A DNA stretch of 64,000 nucleotides from Aedes albopictus (GCF_035046485.1 NC_085136.1:74913734-74977733); one strand, 5' to 3'; shown: positions 24,421-36,852, counted from the stretch's first letter. Notes: generated from the letters alone by a model not told the origin. Made by a program: numbers and translations.

Positions 24421-25185
24421 TTTACGAAGCGAACCATATTGCTCCCACTCCATAAGTTGGCGTTGAACCCCGAAAACCGTAAATCACCGCGACCCTACTT
24501 CTAACCCTTCGGGATACGCTCGCGGCGGCTGATTGTTCCACCCCCACAACGCTCTTAAGTGGTTCTTTGTTCTTCCTGGGTAGTGACTGTATGACGACCA
24601 TCTTTTTCCTCCGCGAAATCCGGAAGAGAATCGGACCGTGCCCCGGAGGCGGAAAGAAGCGAGGTCGCATAAAGAAAGGCCGCGCGTAAAGATTCCACGT
24701 CCACTTATTATATAAGTGCGGCAGCACACTCCGTTATCGGCTTCGACAATCTCGTCAAGTGCCATTAATATCCATAAACGATATTTTTGAACTCGGGCTG
24801 TTTCCTCGACTGAGCCGGAGTCGTCTTCGTCGTCGTCGTCTCTGTCGGAACGTGGCTGGATTTGTTGCGTTCTTCGCAGACGACGACGGCTGCTGGACTA
24901 GGAAAAACCAGCCTCGTAAGGAGAACGCGCGAGACAGACGGGCCAGGCACAGAACAAACCAGCCAGATAAAGCTGTGTGATACATTAACTTTTCCGGGAG
25001 GATTGGCACTGGATATAGGGGAGAATCTCTACATGTGCTGCTGTTCATAATAATGTGGACGAAGCAACTAACGTTTGCAAGTTGAGTAGAATGTTGCAAG
25101 TAAGTTCTATATGATTCTGCATGGAACAGTAAGTTCTTGTTGGAATATTTTTTCCGACTCAAATATCTTGCACGCAATAAATAGT
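24421..25185. other. GC-richer unique block, function unknown
   Basis: This block differs from its surroundings by higher GC, CG dinucleotides and a CGTCGTCGTCGTC run near 24826-24838. It contains a TATA-like word on the minus strand (TATATAATAAGTGG, near 24704-24717). Overlapping minus-strand frames of 93-154 codons exist, but none resembles a protein I know and codon runs look random. It could be the 5' end of an unannotated transcript or an old transposon. Confidence 0.35.
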
Positions 25186-25500
25186 TGTAAACAAGTTCTA
25201 TCCACAAAAAGTCGTGCATAAGTGCTATTAATGTTACTCTTGTTTTGTGTTGTTCGTTAAGATTTTCAAATAAAGTTCGAAACAGTTACGCAACTTATTT
25301 GAAACGTAACACTTCTAACAAACTTGAATATGACTAAAAGCGTGACATAATCAAGTTTGTTAAAAGTGTTACGTTTCAAATAAGTTGTGTAACTGTTTCG
25401 AACTTTCTTTGAAATTCTGGACAAACAACACCGTGCCAGAGAAACATTAATAGCACTTCTGTACGACTTTTTGTTGCTGAAAGAACTTCTTTACAACTCT
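25186..25500. mobile_element. Foldback repeat with ~150-bp arms
   Basis: The left arm (about 25186-25334) and right arm (about 25342-25500) are near-perfect reverse complements. Matching words include AAAAAGTCGT, AAGTGCTATTAATGTT, GTTCGAAACAGTTAC, ACTTATTTGAAACGTAACAC and AACAAACTTGA. The loop is only a few bases. No ORF is present and I could not find a clear target duplication. Related AT-rich words occur near 18.2-18.6 kb and 42.6 kb, so this is a repeated family. Confidence 0.75.
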
Positions 25501-26384
25501 TATGTAACGAATGTATAACTTTTATGAGATATAAACTTATGGCGATTTGACACTTCTACCTATGGACAGCGTGAGACTATCTTAATCCGTTAACTAATAA
25601 TATGGTTTGTTTTAGCAAATCAACCGGATTATTCTGCTTTTAAAGAAAGTTTATGTAAAATCTCCAATTTTGTAGCTGTTCATACGATTTCGAAAAACAG
25701 TTCAGAAGAATGGGTTGCGGTGCAGCGCATCCAGAGAACTGCACCGCAATCCGACACGGCCGTCGTAGACAAAGATCATGCTTATGATGATGATGACGAC
25801 GACCCTATTGGATTGGGTTCTCCCCTCCGTGATTCTATGTTTTTCTTCCTTCTTCGAAAGAGTTTAGTTCCGAAAAAAAGTCCCCTTTTTGTGGCCGCCA
25901 AGCTAATGGAATGCCATGGTGATTGGATGATTCTGGCTGGAGGAAAGTGAATCTCTTTCATGTACGAGCATCGGTTGAAGAGATTAACGAGTTACGAGGA
26001 TGGAAGAAGCAAACACGCCAGATTGAAGTGGATTAATTAACTAATTTATAATGCAGATACTTGGGCTCGCTAGTAGTTTGTTCTCCGCTACTGGTACTGA
26101 TCTGTTTGCTTTCCATCCAGTCCCTTTGAATGTTGTTTGTTTCTTTTTGGTTTCAAAAGTTAAGTGACTTTTTTCATTGACATCTTAAGAATGAAAATAG
26201 AATCGAAACTTCACATATGGATATCTTAGATCAGTGGCTCTCAATAGTTTCACCTTCTCCATTTTCAAAGTAGTACTATCCGAGATTCGTTTGTGTTTTC
26301 TCCTTCATTTTTTATAATATGGTTGTGAGAAGGTGTGTTTCAAAATGATTTTATTCCGATTCGGGATCCTGGAATCCTGAAGGG
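25501..26384. other. Unique spacer with a strong short hairpin
   Basis: TTGCGGTGCAG (25715-25725) and CTGCACCGCAA (25739-25749) form a perfect 11-bp stem with a 13-base loop. A 76-codon frame (25720-25950) with an Asp run is not convincing. The rest shows no feature I can support. From about 26340 the sequence grades into the decayed edge of array B. Confidence 0.4.
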
Positions 26385-26530
26385 GTTCACCGGAAATCCT
26401 GAACAGAATTCACACGGATTCTTGAACAGAATTTACTAGGAATTCTGGAAGGGATTCACTGGGAATCCTGAACGGGAATCACCTAGAAGCCTGAACGGAA
26501 TTCACACGGAATCCGGAACGGGATTCACCC

Positions 26531-27994
26531 GGGAATCCGGAACGGGATTCACCCGGGAATCCGGAACGGGATTCACCCGGGAATCCGGAACGGGATTCAC
26601 CCGGGAATCCGGAACGGGATTCACCCGGGAATCCGGAACGGGATTCACCCGGGAATCCGGAACGGGATTCACCCGGGAATCCGGAACGGGATTCACCCGG
26701 GAATCCGGAACGGGATTCACCCGGGAATCCGGAACGGGATTCACCCGGGAATCCGGAACGGGATTCACCCGGGAATCCGGAACGGGATTCACCCGGGAAT
26801 CCGGAACGGGATTCACCCGGGAATCCGGAACGGGATTCACCCGGGAATCCGGAACGGGATTCACCCGGGAATCCGGAACGGGATTCACCCGGGAATCCGG
26901 AACGGGATTCACCCGGGAATCCGGAACGGGATTCACCCGGGAATCCGGAACGGGATTCACCCGGGAATCCGGAACGGGATTCACCCGGGAATCCGGAACG
27001 GGATTCACCCGGGAATCCGGAACGGGATTCACCCGGGAATCCGGAACGGGATTCACCCGGGAATCCGGAACGGGATTCACCCGGGAATCCGGAACGGGAT
27101 TCACCCGGGAATCCGGAACGGGATTCACCCGGGAATCCGGAACGGGATTCACCCGGGAATCCGGAACGGGATTCACCCGGGAATCCGGAACGGGATTCAC
27201 CCGGGAATCCGGAACGGGATTCACCCGGGAATCCGGAACGGGATTCACCCGGGAATCCGGAACGGGATTCACCCGGGAATCCGGAACGGGATTCACCCGG
27301 GAATCCGGAACGGGATTCACCCGGGAATCCGGAACGGGATTCACCCGGGAATCCGGAACGGGATTCACCCGGGAATCCGGAACGGGATTCACCCGGGAAT
27401 CCGGAACGGGATTCACCCGGGAATCCGGAACGGGATTCACCCGGGAATCCGGAACGGGATTCACCCGGGAATCCGGAACGGGATTCACCCGGGAATCCGG
27501 AACGGGATTCACCCGGGAATCCGGAACGGGATTCACCCGGGAATCCGGAACGGGATTCACCCGGGAATCCGGAACGGGATTCACCCGGGAATCCGGAACG
27601 GGATTCACCCGGGAATCCGGAACGGGATTCACCCGGGAATCCGGAACGGGATTCACCCGGGAATCCGGAACGGGATTCACCCGGGAATCCGGAACGGGAT
27701 TCACCCGGGAATCCGGAACGGGATTCACCCGGGAATCCGGAACGGGATTCACCCGGGAATCCGGAACGGGATTCACCCGGGAATCCGGAACGGGATTCAC
27801 CCGGGAATCCGGAACGGGATTCACCCGGGAATCCGGAACGGGATTCACCCGGGAATCCGGAACGGGATTCACCCGGGAATCCGGAACGGGATTCACCCGG
27901 GAATCCGGAACGGGATTCACCCGGGAATCCGGAACGGGATTCACCCGGGAATCCGGAACGGGATTCACCCGGGAATCCGGAACGGGATTCACCC
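26531..27994. repeat. About 61 apparently identical 24-bp units
   Basis: Reading line by line, the 24-mer with core GAATCCGGAACGGGATTC repeats without a visible substitution for 1,464 bases, exactly 61 units. This contrasts with the variant-rich remainder of array B. It indicates very recent amplification or gene conversion, or an assembly artefact. Confidence 0.9.
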
Positions 27995-28385
27995 GGAATC
28001 CGGAACGGGATTCACCCGGAATCCGGAACGGGATTCACCCGGAATCCGGAACGGGATTCACCCGGAATCCGGAACGGGATTCACCCGGAATCCGGAACGG
28101 GATTCACCCGGAATCCGGAACGGGATTCACCCGGAATCCGGAACGGGATTCACCCGGAATCCGGAACGGGATTCACCCGGAATCCGGAACGGGATTCACC
28201 CGGAATCCGGAACGGGATTCACCCGGAATCCGGAACGGGATTCACCCGGAATCCAGAACGGGATTCACCCGGAATCCGGAACGGGATTCACCCGGAATCC
28301 AGAACGGGATTCACCCGGAATCCGGAACGGGATTCACCCGGAATCCGGAACGGGATTCACCCGGAATCCGGAACGGGATTCACCC
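27995..28385. repeat. 17 units of the 23-bp form of array B
   Basis: One G of the ACCCGGG junction is missing, so the period drops to 23 bases for 391 bases (17 x 23). Two units carry CCAGAACG. The block is bounded sharply by 24-bp units on both sides, so the deletion arose once and was then amplified. Confidence 0.9.
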
Positions 28386-31300
28386 GGGAATCCTGAACGG
28401 GATTCACCCGGGAATCCTGAACGGGATTCACCCGGGAATCCTGAACGGGATTCACCCGGGAATCCTGAACGGGATTCACCCGGGAATCCTGAACGGGATT
28501 CACCCGGGAATCCTGAACGGGATTCACCCGGGAATCCTGAACGGGATTCACCCGGGAATCCTGAACGGGATTCACCCGGGAATCCTGAACGGGATTCACC
28601 CGGGAATCCTGAACGGGATTCACCCGGGAATCCTGAACGGGATTCACCCGGGAATCCTGAACGGGATTCACCCGGGAATCCTGAACGGGATTCACCCGGG
28701 AATCCTGAACGGGATTCACCCGGGAATCCTGAACGGGATTCACCCGGGAATCCTGAACGGGATTCACCCGGGAATCCTGAACGGGATTCACCCGGGAATC
28801 CGGAACGAGATTCACCCGGAATCCGGAACGGGATTCACCCGGGAATCCTGAACGGGATTCACCCGGGAATCCTGAACGGGATTCACCCGGGAATCCTGAA
28901 CGGGATTCACCCGGGAATCCTGAACGGGATTCACCCGGGAATCCTGAACGGAATTCACCCGGGAATCCTGAACGGGATTCACCCGGGAATCCTGAACGGG
29001 ATTCACCCGGGAATCCTGAAGGGGATTCACCCGGGAATCCTGAACGGGATTCACCCGGGAATCCTGAAGGGGATTCACCCGGGAATCCTGAACGGGATTC
29101 ACCCGGGAATCCTGAACGGGATTCACCCGGGAATCCTGAACGGGATTCACCCGGGAATCCTGAACGGGATTCACCCGGGAATCCTGAACGGGATTCACCC
29201 GGGAATCCTGAACGGGATTCACCCGGGAATCCTGAACGGGATTCACTCGGGAATCCTGAACGGGATTCACTCGGGAATCCTGAACGGGATTCACTCGGGA
29301 ATCCTGAACGGGATTCACTCGGGAATCCTGAACGGGATTCACCTGGGAATCCTGAACGGGATTCACCCGGGAATCCTGAACGGGATTCACCCGGGAATCC
29401 TGAACGGGATTCACCCGGGAATCCTGAACGGGATTCACCCGGGAATCCTGAACGGGATTCACCCGGGAATCCTGAACGGGATTCACCCGGGAATCCTGAA
29501 CGGGATTCACCCGGGAATCCTGAACGGGATTCACCCGGGAATCCTGAACGGGATTCACCCGGGAATCCTGAACGGGATTCACCCGGGAATCCTGAACGGG
29601 ATTCACCCGGGAATCCTGAACGGGATTCACCCGGGAATCCTGAACGGGATTCACCCGGGAATCCTGAACGGGATTCACTCGGGAATCCTGAACGGGATTC
29701 ACTCGGGAATCCTGAACGGGATTCACTCGGGAATCCTGAACGGGATTCACTCGGGAATCCTGAACGGGATTCACTCGGGAATCCTGAACGGGATTCACTC
29801 GGGAATCCTGAACGGGATTCACTCGGGAATCCTGAACGGGATTCACTCGGGAATCCTGAACGGGATTCACTCGGGAATCCTGCACGGGATTCACTCGGGA
29901 ATCCTGAACGGGATTCACTCGGGAATCCTGAACGGGATTCACTCGGGAATCCTGAACGGGATTCACTCGGGAATCCTGAACGGGATTCACTCGGGAATCC
30001 TGAACGGGATTCACTCGGGAATCCTGAACGGGATTCACTCGGGAATCCTGAACGGGATTCACTCGGGAATCCTGAACGGGATTCACCCGGGAATCCTGAA
30101 CGGGATTCACCCGGGAATCCTGAACGGGATTCACCCGGGAATCCTGAACGGGATTCACCCGGGAATCCTGAACGGGATTCACCCGGGAATCCTGAACGGG
30201 ATTCACCCGGGAATCCTGAACGGGATTCACCCGGGAATCCTGAACGGGATTCACCCGGGAATCCTGAACGGGATTCACCCGGGAATCCTGAACGGGATTC
30301 ACCCGGGAATCCTGAACGGGATTCACCCGGGAATCCTGAACGGGATTCACTCGGGAATCCTGAACGGGATTCACCCGGGAATCCTGAACGGGATTCACTC
30401 GGGAATCCTGAACGGGATTCACTCGGGAATCCTGAACGGGATTCACTCGGGAATCCTGAACGGGATTCACTCGGGAATCCTGAACGGGATTCACTCGGGA
30501 ATCCTGAACGGGATTCACCTGGGAATCCTGAACGGGATTCACCCGGGAATCCTGAACGGGATTCACCCGGGAATCCTGAACGGGATTCACCCGGGAATCC
30601 TGAACGGGATTCACCCGGGAATCCTGAACGGGATTCACCCGGGAATCCTGAACGGGATTCACCCGGGAATCCTGAACGGGATTCACCCGGGAATCCTGAA
30701 CGGGATTCACCCGGGAATCCTGAACGGGATTCACCCGGGAATCCTGAACGGGATTCACCCGGGAATCCTGAACGGGATTCACCCGGGAATCCTGAACGGG
30801 ATTCACCCGGGAATCCTGAACGGGATTCACCCGGGAATCCTGAACGGGATTCACCCGGGAATCCTGAACGGGATTCACCCGGGAATCCTGAACGGGATTC
30901 ACCCGGGAATCCTGAACGGGATTCACCCGGGAATCATGAACGGGATTCCCCCGGGAATCATGAACGGGATTCAACCGGGAATCCTGAACGGGATTCACCC
31001 GGGAATCCGGAACGGGATTCACCCGGGAATCCGGAACGGGATTCACCCGGGAATCCGGAACGGGATTCACCCGGGAATCCGGAACGGGATTCACCCGGGA
31101 ATCCGGAACGGGATTCACCCGGGAATCCGGAACGGGATTCACCCGGGAATCCGGAACGGGATTCACCCGGGAATCCGGAACGGGATTCACCCGGGAATCC
31201 GGAACGGGATTCACCCGGGAATCCGGAACGGGATTCACCCGGGAATCCGGAACGGGATTCACCCGGGAATCCGGAACGGGATTCACCCGGGAATCCGGAA

Positions 31301-32065
31301 CGGGATTCACCCGGGAATCCGGAACGGGATTCACCCGGGAATCCTGAACGGGATTCACCCGGGAATCCGGAACGGGATTCACCCGGGAATCCGGAACGGG
31401 ATTCACCCGGGAATCCGGAACGGGATTCACCCGGGAATCCGGAACGGGATTCACCCGGGAATCCGGAACGGGATTCACCCGGGAATCCGAAACGGGATTC
31501 ACCCGGGAATCCGGAACGGGATTCACCCGGGAATCCGGAACGGGATTCACCCGGGAATCCGGAACGGGATTCACCCGGGAATCCGGAACGGGATTCACCC
31601 GGGAATCCGGAACGGGATTCACCCGGGAATCCGGAACGGGATTCACCCGGGAATCCGGAACGGGATTCACCCGGGAATCCGGAACGGGATTCACCCGGGA
31701 ATCCGGAACGGGATTCACCCGGGAATCCGGAACGGGATTCACCCGGGAATCCGGAACGGGATTCACCCGGGAATCCGGAACGGGATTCACCCGGGAATCC
31801 GGAACGGGATTCACCCGGGAATCCGGAACGGGATTCACCCGGGAATCCGGAACGGGATTCACCCGGGAATCCGGAACGGGATTCACCCGGGAATCCGGAA
31901 CGGGATTCACCCGGGAATCCGGAACGGGATTCACCCGGGAATCCGGAGCGGGATTCACCCGGGAATCCGGAACGTGATTCACCCGGGAATCCGGAACGGG
32001 ATTCACCCGGGAATCCTGAACGGGATTGACATGGAATCTTGAACGCAATTCATCGGGAATCCTAA

Positions 32066-33584
32066 ACGGGGCTTCGGCTTAGGTTTTCTTAGCAGTGACA
32101 TACGTAGACACAACGCTAAGGTGGTGTACAATGAGTAATTGATCGAAAACGTGGTGAGCTCGTTCCATGCTGTTTTCCATTTATCTCACAAACAACAACA
32201 ATAAAGCGTTTCGTGTACTTTACTTCCGCAGTATTAGCGTGAATGTCAGCTTACCTAGATTTTACAGTCCTTTTCTTCTTTTTTATGACTGTATACTCCA
32301 ACTACGACTCAGTTCGCTTTTCAGCTCAAGAGTTGATTGAGGACTCTAAGTTATTTTAGACGATGCTTCGTCATATCCATGAAAGTAAAATGAAACCCTG
32401 CCTTGAATCGGACATCGAACCCAGAAGCGTTCAGCATGCCCTTGCTTTACGCTTGCACGTTATTCATCTGAGCAAGGGAAGACTACCAAACCGACTCCAA
32501 AATTCATAGTCCCCTCATGTATGATAGAGGAATAAACAAACATAACAGTGCGGACAACTCCGGCCGCAACCCGACGACGCCAAATGAAAGAATCTCATTC
32601 ATTAGATGAGCCGGGTTGGAATTGTCCCGCTGAAAGTTGGATTTGCTTCCTTGTCGAAGGCGACCACCACATTTACATACATATGTGCTGCCCTGAGGTC
32701 ACAAGGAAAGAGTCTCTACTTTTCCTGATTTCGAATGGCGGACGGGTCCAGCTTACACATGAATTTATCATAATTTGCACTGCCGAAAACGAGAACGCTA
32801 GCGGGGGACAAATTTGCATACTAAATTTGGTGACTTCCAGTTAGTAACTGTAGACCCCCCGCTCTCTGGCATGGAAAGGGGGCACACAGCAAATATCGAA
32901 TGGGTTCGCAACCCTCGCCCAGTAATAATTTGTTGCCTTACAAATTCACACTGCACTGTTTCATTCGGTTCTATTATGGTTTGTGATGTGACCATCAGCC
33001 GGAGCCTGTTGCTCCCAATTGGGCCTCCCGATAATCGCTGCTGATGAGGGTAAAATTTTCCAATTAATTATTCAAATTTGATTTTCCCGGATTGCGACTA
33101 ATGATTTATCCAGGCAAACTTACAGAACTTGAGAGCACAATGTGTGCAACACAATCGGGCGAAGGGATCTAACCTTGCTGCGCCTTGCGCGGTAACTGTG
33201 TCAAGCAGCTAGCTCCTGCAGTCCTGCAGATACCACGCCGGAAATGGTTCTTCAGCTGCTACTTAGCCGCAGGGATTAGTGAAGTGAAGAAATTCTTTTA
33301 ACTTGTGTTGTTGCCCTGCGGACGAACGGAGGTGAACGTGATGTTCTTCAAAGATGATGAAATGATGACGATAACGAGAGGGGAAGCTGTTTCCTTCTTT
33401 TCTTAGGTTGTTTTATCTGCAGTGTTCTGAAGGTGTGTTAATCTGCTCTATGCAATCAGTTGCTGCAGTGTTTGAAAGCTTCGAAATTGAGTTCAGAAGT
33501 GTAAAGGAAGTACACATGCATAAGATCAATGTCACTGCATTGAAGGGTTTTGATACGGAATAACAGTGCTTTTCACTACGTACC
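32066..33584. other. Unique intergenic DNA
   Basis: This block follows the mutated edge of array B. It has a normal mixed composition with several short frames (for example 32548-32844, 98 codons), none recognisable. No repeat, tRNA or transposon end was identified. It may hold regulatory DNA, but nothing in the sequence shows it. Confidence 0.4.
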
Positions 33585-35394
33585 TCTGGGAATTCTTCCA
33601 GGAGTTTCATCTATGATTTGCTCTAGGTGTTCCTTTTGGGGAGTTTCTTAGAGTTCTTATAGGAGTTCTTCCTGGAAATTCTTCCAAAAATTCTTTCAGC
33701 AGATTTCTCCAGCTGTTCCAATTATCTAGGAATACCTTTGAGAATTCCTTTATAGGAGTTCCTTCCCTTTTGGAGATATCTCCAAGAGAGAAAGGGAGTT
33801 AATTCTAGGAATACCTGAAAAAGTTATTCTGGGAGTTCTTCCTGGGAATTCGGCCAGCAGATCCATCTACGAAATTTTCAGTAGTTCTGTAGATTCTCCT
33901 AGAAATACTATTTGAGGGCTTTCCATGAGATTTGCTTGAGGATCCTCTCTGCAGTTTCTACTAATCATTTTTCCAGGAGTTCCATCTGGGGATTCTTCCA
34001 GAAGTTTCTTCTAGCGATTACTGCAGCGATTCTATCTGTGGATATCTGCAGGAGTTCCCTCTGAGGATTCCGCCGGAAATGTCGTCTTTGAAATCGGCCA
34101 AAAATTTCCTCTGGCGATTCTGCTTTGCAAATTTGCCAGGAATAACATTTGGGAATACCTCGTGGAGTCCTATTTGAGAAAATCCCAAGTCTTCCTCCAG
34201 GATACCCCAGGAGATTTGTTTTGGAATCCCTTCAGAAGTAACTTCTGGAAAATGCTCCAGGAGTTCCTTCTCGGGATTTCTCCGTCTGGGGAATGCTGCA
34301 GGGTTTCTTTCAGTTTCTATTGTAGCTCATTCTAGGGAATCCTCCAACAATTCCTTTTGCGAATTATTCCAGAAGTTCATTCTTGGGATTTCTTTCAGAA
34401 ATTTCAGGGAACTCCTGAGTGAATACCTAACCGAAAGTTCAGGAATCCTAAGAGGCAATTACTGCAAAAATCTTAACCCTAGTCTTGCATTGGGGTAAGT
34501 ATGACCCATACAGGCACGGTGAGTGTAAACTACGTCAACGGGGTGAACGTCAGCTTGAAGCAGATGAACGTCAGCATGAAGCAGATTAAGAGATAATTCC
34601 TAGGGGAAGCCCTAGATGGAACTACAGGACGAATCTCTAGAAAAAACTCCGTCTGTCATTCAATACATTTAAATACATTTCTCCAAGAATTCTTCAAGGA
34701 AATCATTCAAGGTCTCACCCGGTAAATTTTCTATGAATTCCTGCAGATTGATGTGAGGATTCCTGCAACAATTCTCATCCAGAAGAAATTTTTCAAGGTT
34801 ATCTTCAAGAATTATTTTAAAGATTCCTGCGAAAAAAAATACAAAATTTTCTTAAAAATTGATTTATTTATTCCTCTTGAATTCTCCAAGGATTTTTAAA
34901 ATATTTTTTTTTTCAAAGATTCACTCACAAAGATCCATCCCAGAGTTTCCTTTTTCCTATCTTCTCGCAAGGATAATTCTTCAATAATTCTTCCAATGAC
35001 CTGTACAGAAATTCTTCCAAAGATATCTACAAAATGTCTTTGCAGGATTGTTAATTCAGGAATTCTTCCAGGGATTTCTCTAGGCACACTTTTCAAATGC
35101 AATTCAGGAATTCTTGCAAGAATTTCTTTGGAAATTCTTCCACGAATTTACCCCGGGAATTCTTTCAAATGTTTTTGGCCAGAAACTCTTACGAGGATAT
35201 CTCTGGGACTCCTTTTGAAGATTTTTTTTAAAATTCCCCCGAGGGTTTTTCCAAAAATTCTTCCAGGATTTTCTGCAGAAGTTACTGGAAAGATTTTTGG
35301 TAATAATTCCTAGAAGTTTTCTTGGTGCAGCTTGTGGCGGGATCTTCGAAAGTATTTCTGTAGGGATTCTCGAAGGAGTTCTTGTAGGAATCCT
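33585..35394 (-). repeat. Decayed C-like minisatellite, reverse orientation
   Basis: Imperfect units such as GGAATTCTTCCAGGAGTTCC, GGGATTCTTCCAG and AATTCTTCCAAAAATTC recur at about 12-24-base spacing. The orientation is opposite to array C. Around 34470-34600 there is a diverged relative of the GGGTCAAAAATGACCC MITE (ACCCTAGTCTTGCATTGGGG, then CTACGTCAACGGGGTGAACG). No genes. Confidence 0.65.
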
Positions 35395-35398
35395 TTAA

Positions 35399-35481
35399 CC
35401 TTCCTTTTGTGTCACGTTGGCAGCAGCTCGCTGACGTAGTGTACGGTTTGGGTCAAAAATGACCCTAATGCAAAAGGAGGG
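35399..35481. mobile_element. 83-bp MITE with TTAA flanks and GGGTCAAAAATGACCC core
   Basis: Inverted ends CCTTCCTTTTG and CAAAAGGAGGG are bounded by TTAA on each side (35395-35398 and 35482-35485). TTAA target duplication is characteristic of piggyBac-type transposition. The interior has GTAGTGTACG and the palindrome GGGTCAAAAATGACCC. A reverse-orientation copy lies at 57759-57842, and diverged relatives lie near 34470-34600 and 8480-8560. Confidence 0.7.
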
Positions 35482-35485
35482 TTAA

Positions 35486-36602
35486 AAAAATCGGAGGAGA
35501 GCTTTCAGGATGAATTCTACGAGGTTTTCATGAATTTATTTCTGATAAACTGTCAGAAAGAATACTAGAAGTAACTTCTGGGAGATTCCTTAGAGATTCT
35601 TTTTTTGGAGAAAAACTTGGAAGAACTCTTAAGGGAAAACTTGGAGGAAGCATTGAAAGAAACAATTGGGACAATTCTAAGAAGAATCATTGAAAAAAAT
35701 AGTTCTTGGCGTAATTCATAAAGGATTTTTTTTTGTTTAGAGAGCCAATACTAAGGGCATTCGTCTCTGAATTATTGGAACAGTTCTACAAGGAATACTG
35801 TAATATATCCAGGATGAAGAAATACCGAAGTATTTTGGAGTTATTTGAAAACTGCTCCTGGAGAACTTCTTGTTATCTAGCTCTTATAAAAGAACTGTTT
35901 CAAAAATGACTCCAAGAAATACTGCGGGATTTCTTCATCCTGAAGAATTTGAATTCCCGGAGAAACTGTTTAAGAATTTCTGGAGGAATCTTGGCAAAAA
36001 TACTCGGAGGAATTCTTAGAAGACATTCTGGAGGAATCCTTGAAAAATATCAGGATGTACCATTTCAAAAACTCCCGGAGAAGTCTTTGGAAGAATTCCT
36101 GGAGAAGTGACGAATACTGAAAGACTTCCGAGATGGTGCCTTCAATAACTCATGAAGGATTCTTTGCGAGAAATTCCAGGGCATACTTAAAAAAAAATCC
36201 TGGAAAAGTTTTTTGAAAACTTTCTAAAGGATTTATGATTTATAATTCTTGAAGATATCCTAGGAGGTATATACTGATAAATCCCAGCATTAGTTTTTAA
36301 AATCTTGGAGAAATCTTCGAAGAAATCCTTAGAGGAGTCTTTCGAGAGATTTCTATAGGACATCCTGAAATAATAATTTTAGGAACCCTATTGTAGGAAT
36401 CCAAACTGGAATTTTGGAAAAAAAAGTCTGAAGGGATCCTTGTAGGAAGTTATGTAATAAATTCTAAAAAAGACCACAAACATGTTTAAAGCAATCACTG
36501 GAAACCTCCTGAGAGGATTTATGCTCTTGAGAATCCGAGGTGTAGCTTTGTCATAGTTTTATCAGGATTCCTCGAAAATTAGTTGGAGAAAATTCTTAAA
36601 TA
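35486..36602 (+). repeat. Decayed C-like minisatellite, forward orientation
   Basis: Units such as AACTTGGAGGAAGCATTG, GAAGAATTCCTGGAG and GGAGGAATCTTGG have the forward orientation of array C, opposite to 33585-35394. The switch occurs at or near the 83-bp MITE. No gene is seen. Confidence 0.6.
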
Positions 36603-36835
36603 GGGGCCTGTGGCCCGTCCAGGTGGTCACACGCTCGCTTCATAAGCGGGTGGTTATGGGTTAGATTCCCAGCCCCGACACTTTCGTCAGTTACTTTTTT
36701 CCCCGAGTGTAGCTGGCACTGATTTTTTTCTGAAGCCATAACTCTGCCGAACCCGGATAAACATCAATATTCTAGTGCTTATCATTGTACCGTGATAAGG
36801 TAAAAAGTGAAAGCATTTTTGCAACCAGTTCGATG
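36603..36835 (+). mobile_element. tRNA-derived SINE (CAT-anticodon-like head)
   Basis: The head starts GGGGCCTGTGGCC and contains an A-box-like TGGCCCGTCCAGGTGG. A stem-loop GCTTCATAAGC could derive from an anticodon arm, and a B-box-like GGGTTAGATTCCC lies at 36658-36670. A non-tRNA body follows. The arms do not fold as a functional tRNA. It is inserted in decayed C-like DNA just left of a hAT MITE. Confidence 0.65.
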
Positions 36836-36852
36836 TATTTAGTAGTATAGAA

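Larger units (their letters stand above)
26385..32065. repeat. Satellite array B: 24-bp (locally 23-bp) unit, about 230 copies
   Basis: The unit core is GAATCCGGAACGGGATTC or GAATCCTGAACGGGATTC, separated by ACCCGG; 6-bp inverted arms (GAATCC/GGATTC) are present in every unit. Variants are arranged in blocks: CCGG 24-mers (26531-27994), 23-mers (27995-28385), CCTG 24-mers (from about 28386 to 30980, with CACTCGGG sub-blocks near 29245-29340, 29680-30060 and 30400-30520), then CCGG 24-mers again (about 31005-32010). Both edges are visibly mutated units. A 24-base period keeps all frames open, so the minus-strand frames of 496 and 1,078 codons (octapeptide VNPVPDSR/VNPVQDSR) and the 368-codon plus-strand frame are not evidence of genes. 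Confidence 0.97.

Noticed and set aside
26502..32048. Minus-strand frames of 496, 152 and 1,078 codons (octapeptide VNPVPDSR) and a 368-codon plus-strand frame
   Set aside because: The 24-base period keeps frames open by chance. The opposite strand is equally open, and a 23-bp block breaks the frame. No coding evidence.
36603..36675. Possible functional tRNA-Met (CAT loop)
   Set aside because: The B box is mutated (GGGTTAGATTCCC), the D and acceptor arms do not pair, and it continues into a SINE body.
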